DNA from: Sulfurospirillum sp. 1612
GTDB taxonomy: Bacteria > Campylobacterota > Campylobacteria > Campylobacterales > Sulfurospirillaceae
NCBI RefSeq assembly: GCF_036556685.1
Contig: NZ_CP140614.1
Location: forward strand, 372,001-436,000
Length of the DNA: 64,000 nucleotides
Reading direction: 5' to 3'
The first letter of the stretch is position 1; each line of letters begins with the position of its first letter. The notes beneath the pieces are model-generated. The model saw only the letters and a program-made list of their open reading frames with translations. It made no database searches and was not told where the DNA came from. Shown here piece by piece: positions 61,867 through 64,000 of the stretch. The position numbers and the translations under genes are program-made.

Positions 61867-63597
61867 CTAAAGAATTATAGTAAAGATGGCGCCGGTGTCG
61901 GAGTTTGCAATCTCAATCTTGCCGTTATTGTTTTTTTCGATGATGGTCTTTGTCATGTATAGCCCGATACCTGTGCCGCTTTTGGCATGTTTGGTACTAA
62001 AGTAAGGCTCAAAGATTTTATCGATGGGCTCAACCGTGATGCCGCCGGCATTGTCTTCTACAAGGACAATATGTTTGTCTTCCTTTTGAAATGCTTTGAG
62101 GATAATGTTCGCATCTTTAATGTCACGCTCTAATAGAATATCTTTGGCATTACTGATGATATTTAACAAAGCTTGCGAGAGTTCGTTGGGATAACAATAG
62201 ACTTCAAAATCATCCGTGATATCAAGTATAAAGTTGATATTGTTATTTTTCAAAGAGGCGCTCATGAGATTGTTGACTTTGTTAATAATAGTAGAGATGC
62301 GTACGGTCTCTTTTTTCTTCCCGGATGCAAAAAAGTTTCTAAAATCATCAATAGTCTTTGACATAAATACGATTTGTTCGTGCGCTTCTGTCACTTTGGT
62401 GTGAAATTTTTCGACGCTTAGTTTCCCGCGCTCAAAATAGAGTTCCATATTGATAAGGATAGACGAGAGTTCTGTGAGCGGTTGTCGCCATTGATGGGCG
62501 ATGTTGCCAATCATCTCACCCATGCTTGCGAGTTTACTTTGATGGGCTAAAATTCGCTCTTTTTCATTGGCTTCTCGCTCTTTGATGAGTTTGAGTTGAA
62601 TCTCTTCTTCGATTTTGATTTGGAGATTTTTATTTAATGCTTCGAGCTCATTTTGGCTCCTTTTGAGCTTTTCATTGGATTCATCGAGCTCTTTTAAGAT
62701 GATATCAAAGCCGTAATTGATGACCATGATGGTAATCAAGACTAAAATAATCATGACAATCAAGCTCTGCAATATCGCTTTGTGGAGTATCTTTTTCCAA
62801 TGCATCACATCTTGCAAAAAGATAATTTTGAAGTTATTTTGTGGATTAATACCCTTGCCATTAACCGTAAAGGGGACAAAGATACCTTGGTTTGTGGTGA
62901 TTTCTTGGGAGCCTTTTATCAGATTTTTATTGATGATATTGGCGGTAATATTATCATTTTCAAGCATAAAGACCAAAGGTTGGTGATGGGGTTTTTCATA
63001 CGAGATAAAGGCAAAAATATTGATGAGTTTTCGGATTTCTGATAAAAAGTATTTTGGCTCAATCACAAACACCACATAACCGACGATATGATTATTCTCA
63101 TCACGTGCTTCAGAAACCGTGTGATAATTAAAATGACCATTATGGTACCAAAAGCCATCATAAGGTTTTTGCATCTGTTTGGTATAAGGCAGGGTTTTCT
63201 CTGGGGCATCTCCAAAATAGGTTAGCAACCGACCATCATGATCATAAAAACAGAAGGATTTCAAATAGGGATTTTCTTTGTTGATGATATTCCATCTTGG
63301 GAGACTTAGCTCATGAAGCGCCTCTAAATCACGGGTTTCAAATGCTTTGATAATACCAAAAGAGTTGATATTGGCATAGCCTCTTGTAATATAAAACTTT
63401 TTGGTACGCGCAAGAGTCTCTTGGTAGACTTGTTTGACTCTTTGCAATTCGGCATTTTGATTGGTGTGTGCAAATTCTTTGATATCAAGATAACGGATAA
63501 AGAAAAAGATGGTTGATAAGATGAGGTATATTGCCAAGACCAAAATAATCGTTTTGGTTTTAACAGAGAGAAATTTTAGGTTATTATTGTATTTCAA
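61867..63597 (-). CDS. Sensor histidine kinase upstream of the ttr-like operon
   Basis: A 576-residue membrane kinase: helix (about 14-36), large periplasmic sensing region with a Cache-like fold (about 40-265), second helix (about 268-292), coiled coil (about 295-350), DHp with the phospho-His in GNIAHQWRQPLTELSS (about 367), and HATPase with N box and GTGIGLYMTK. It is unlike Salmonella TtrS, which has a PhnD-like periplasmic domain and different plan. The preceding regulator gene overlaps by 14 bases, and the reductase follows in the same direction. Ligand is unknown; control of the reductase is inferred from position. Confidence 0.9.
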   Translation of the reverse strand: MKYNNNLKFLSVKTKTIILVLAIYLILSTIFFFIRYLDIKEFAHTNQNAELQRVKQVYQETLARTKKFYITRGYANINSFGIIKAFETRDLEALHELSLPRWNIINKENPYLKSFCFYDHDGRLLTYFGDAPEKTLPYTKQMQKPYDGFWYHNGHFNYHTVSEARDENNHIVGYVVFVIEPKYFLSEIRKLINIFAFISYEKPHHQPLVFMLENDNITANIINKNLIKGSQEITTNQGIFVPFTVNGKGINPQNNFKIIFLQDVMHWKKILHKAILQSLIVMIILVLITIMVINYGFDIILKELDESNEKLKRSQNELEALNKNLQIKIEEEIQLKLIKEREANEKERILAHQSKLASMGEMIGNIAHQWRQPLTELSSILINMELYFERGKLSVEKFHTKVTEAHEQIVFMSKTIDDFRNFFASGKKKETVRISTIINKVNNLMSASLKNNNINFILDITDDFEVYCYPNELSQALLNIISNAKDILLERDIKDANIILKAFQKEDKHIVLVEDNAGGITVEPIDKIFEPYFSTKHAKSGTGIGLYMTKTIIEKNNNGKIEIANSDTGAIFTIIL

Positions 63598-64000
63598 GCA
63601 TGTATCCTATGCCATAAATGTTTTTGATGGAGTCTTTACCGATTTTTTTACGCAACTCTTTGACGATGGATTTGATTGCCTCTTTGCTGGGTTGTTCAAA
63701 TTCCCAAATATAATCATAAATATTTTCAAAAGAGACACTTTGATTGGCTCTTTTGATGAGGTATTCTAACAATCTGCTTTCGCTTTTGGAGAGTTTGATC
63801 TCTTTTTTTTCTATCATCACACTTTTGGTGCAAGGATTATAGACACAAAGGGGTGAGAGTTGGATGTTGAGGTTGTTATCGACCAGCTCTAATGCCGCTG
63901 CTTTTAAGGCATCGATGAGGGTATCTTTGTCATAGGGTTTGGTTAAATATTTGGTGATTTTCATCTCAACCGCACGCCATAGGTAGTCTTGTTCTGTGTG
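63584..64000 (-). CDS. Response regulator (5' part beyond the window)
   Basis: Only the C-terminal 138 residues are inside the window. The reading frame is open through base 64000, and the visible start reads HTEQDYLWRAVEMKITKYLTKP, split here as the receiver's last helix and the KP motif; it must begin further right. It is followed by a linker with CVYNPCTKSV and a compact winged-helix output domain of OmpR type (SESRLLEYLIKRANQ...IVKELRKKIG) ending in a YMLEIQ tail. An internal ATG at 63964 is not the true start. Cognate to the overlapping kinase. Confidence 0.85.
   Translation of the reverse strand, partial: HTEQDYLWRAVEMKITKYLTKPYDKDTLIDALKAAALELVDNNLNIQLSPLCVYNPCTKSVMIEKKEIKLSKSESRLLEYLIKRANQSVSFENIYDYIWEFEQPSKEAIKSIVKELRKKIGKDSIKNIYGIGYMLEIQ

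Noticed and set aside
1-64000. CRISPR arrays, tRNA/rRNA genes, insertion sequences, prophage
   Set aside because: No spaced direct repeats of the right size, cloverleaf-like sequences, transposase motifs or integrase genes were seen on reading both strands; a tRNA scan program would settle the tRNA question.

Overview
The window is from a low-GC member of the Campylobacterota (formerly Epsilonproteobacteria), probably a free-living sulfur- or hydrogen-metabolising lineage rather than a host-restricted Campylobacter or Helicobacter. The main evidence is gene order recalled from Campylobacter jejuni: pth-lptG-lysA-HAD-pheA-hisC-fliF-fliG-fliH-dxs, peroxiredoxin / ferredoxin-ndk-DUF177-rpmF-plsX-fabH, tyrA/bamA, and ppx-fdxB-[kinase]-CosR/HsrA-folB. 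Genus cannot be decided from the sequence alone. Genes are tightly packed with many ATGA and other short overlaps. No gap exceeds 300 bases, and no tRNA, rRNA, insertion sequence, phage gene or CRISPR array was seen.

Layout. 1-15028 (+): end of an upstream gene, pth, lptG, then a four-gene envelope-modification cassette (GtrA, GT2, YdjC/NaxD-type deacetylase, ArnT-type transferase) interrupting the usual lptG-lysA order, followed by the lysine/aromatic/histidine-flagellar-dxs operon. 15040-21283: peroxiredoxin and a Cache chemoreceptor (-), then ferredoxin, ndk, DUF177, rpmF, plsX, fabH (+). 21351-34091 (+): a hydrogenase-4-like membrane complex whose large subunit has lost the Ni-binding cysteines (an Ehr-type complex), a Mn-type pyrophosphatase, an SHP/DHC/cytochrome b561 operon that ends in a Cpx-like module (CpxP/Spy-like protein, OmpR regulator, kinase), and then the small subunit of the Ehr complex with a four-helix membrane protein. 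34093-42050: tyrA (-), bamA (+), ppx/gppA, ferredoxin, histidine kinase, HsrA/CosR-type regulator, folB and plsY (-). 42160-45036 (+): nadA, nadC, flhB. 45153-51983 (+): MarR-regulated tripartite RND efflux operon and a patatin-like phospholipase. 52095-56737 (+): P-type proton ATPase, PPK2 polyphosphate kinase, MgtC/DUF4010 membrane protein. 56791-64000 (-): a tetrathionate-reductase-like molybdoenzyme operon (TtrB-TtrC-TtrA order) preceded by a two-component system that runs off the right edge.

How the parts work together. Three respiratory or energy modules stand out: the Ehr-like complex I relative, the periplasmic haem module with its own Cpx-like control and a GTAAA-N6-GTAAA tandem repeat in front of it, and the ttr-like reductase with its own sensor. 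The most informative evolutionary observation is that the HsrA/CosR regulator, an orphan without its phospho-acceptor in Helicobacter and Campylobacter, here has a complete phosphorylation site and an overlapping histidine kinase gene.
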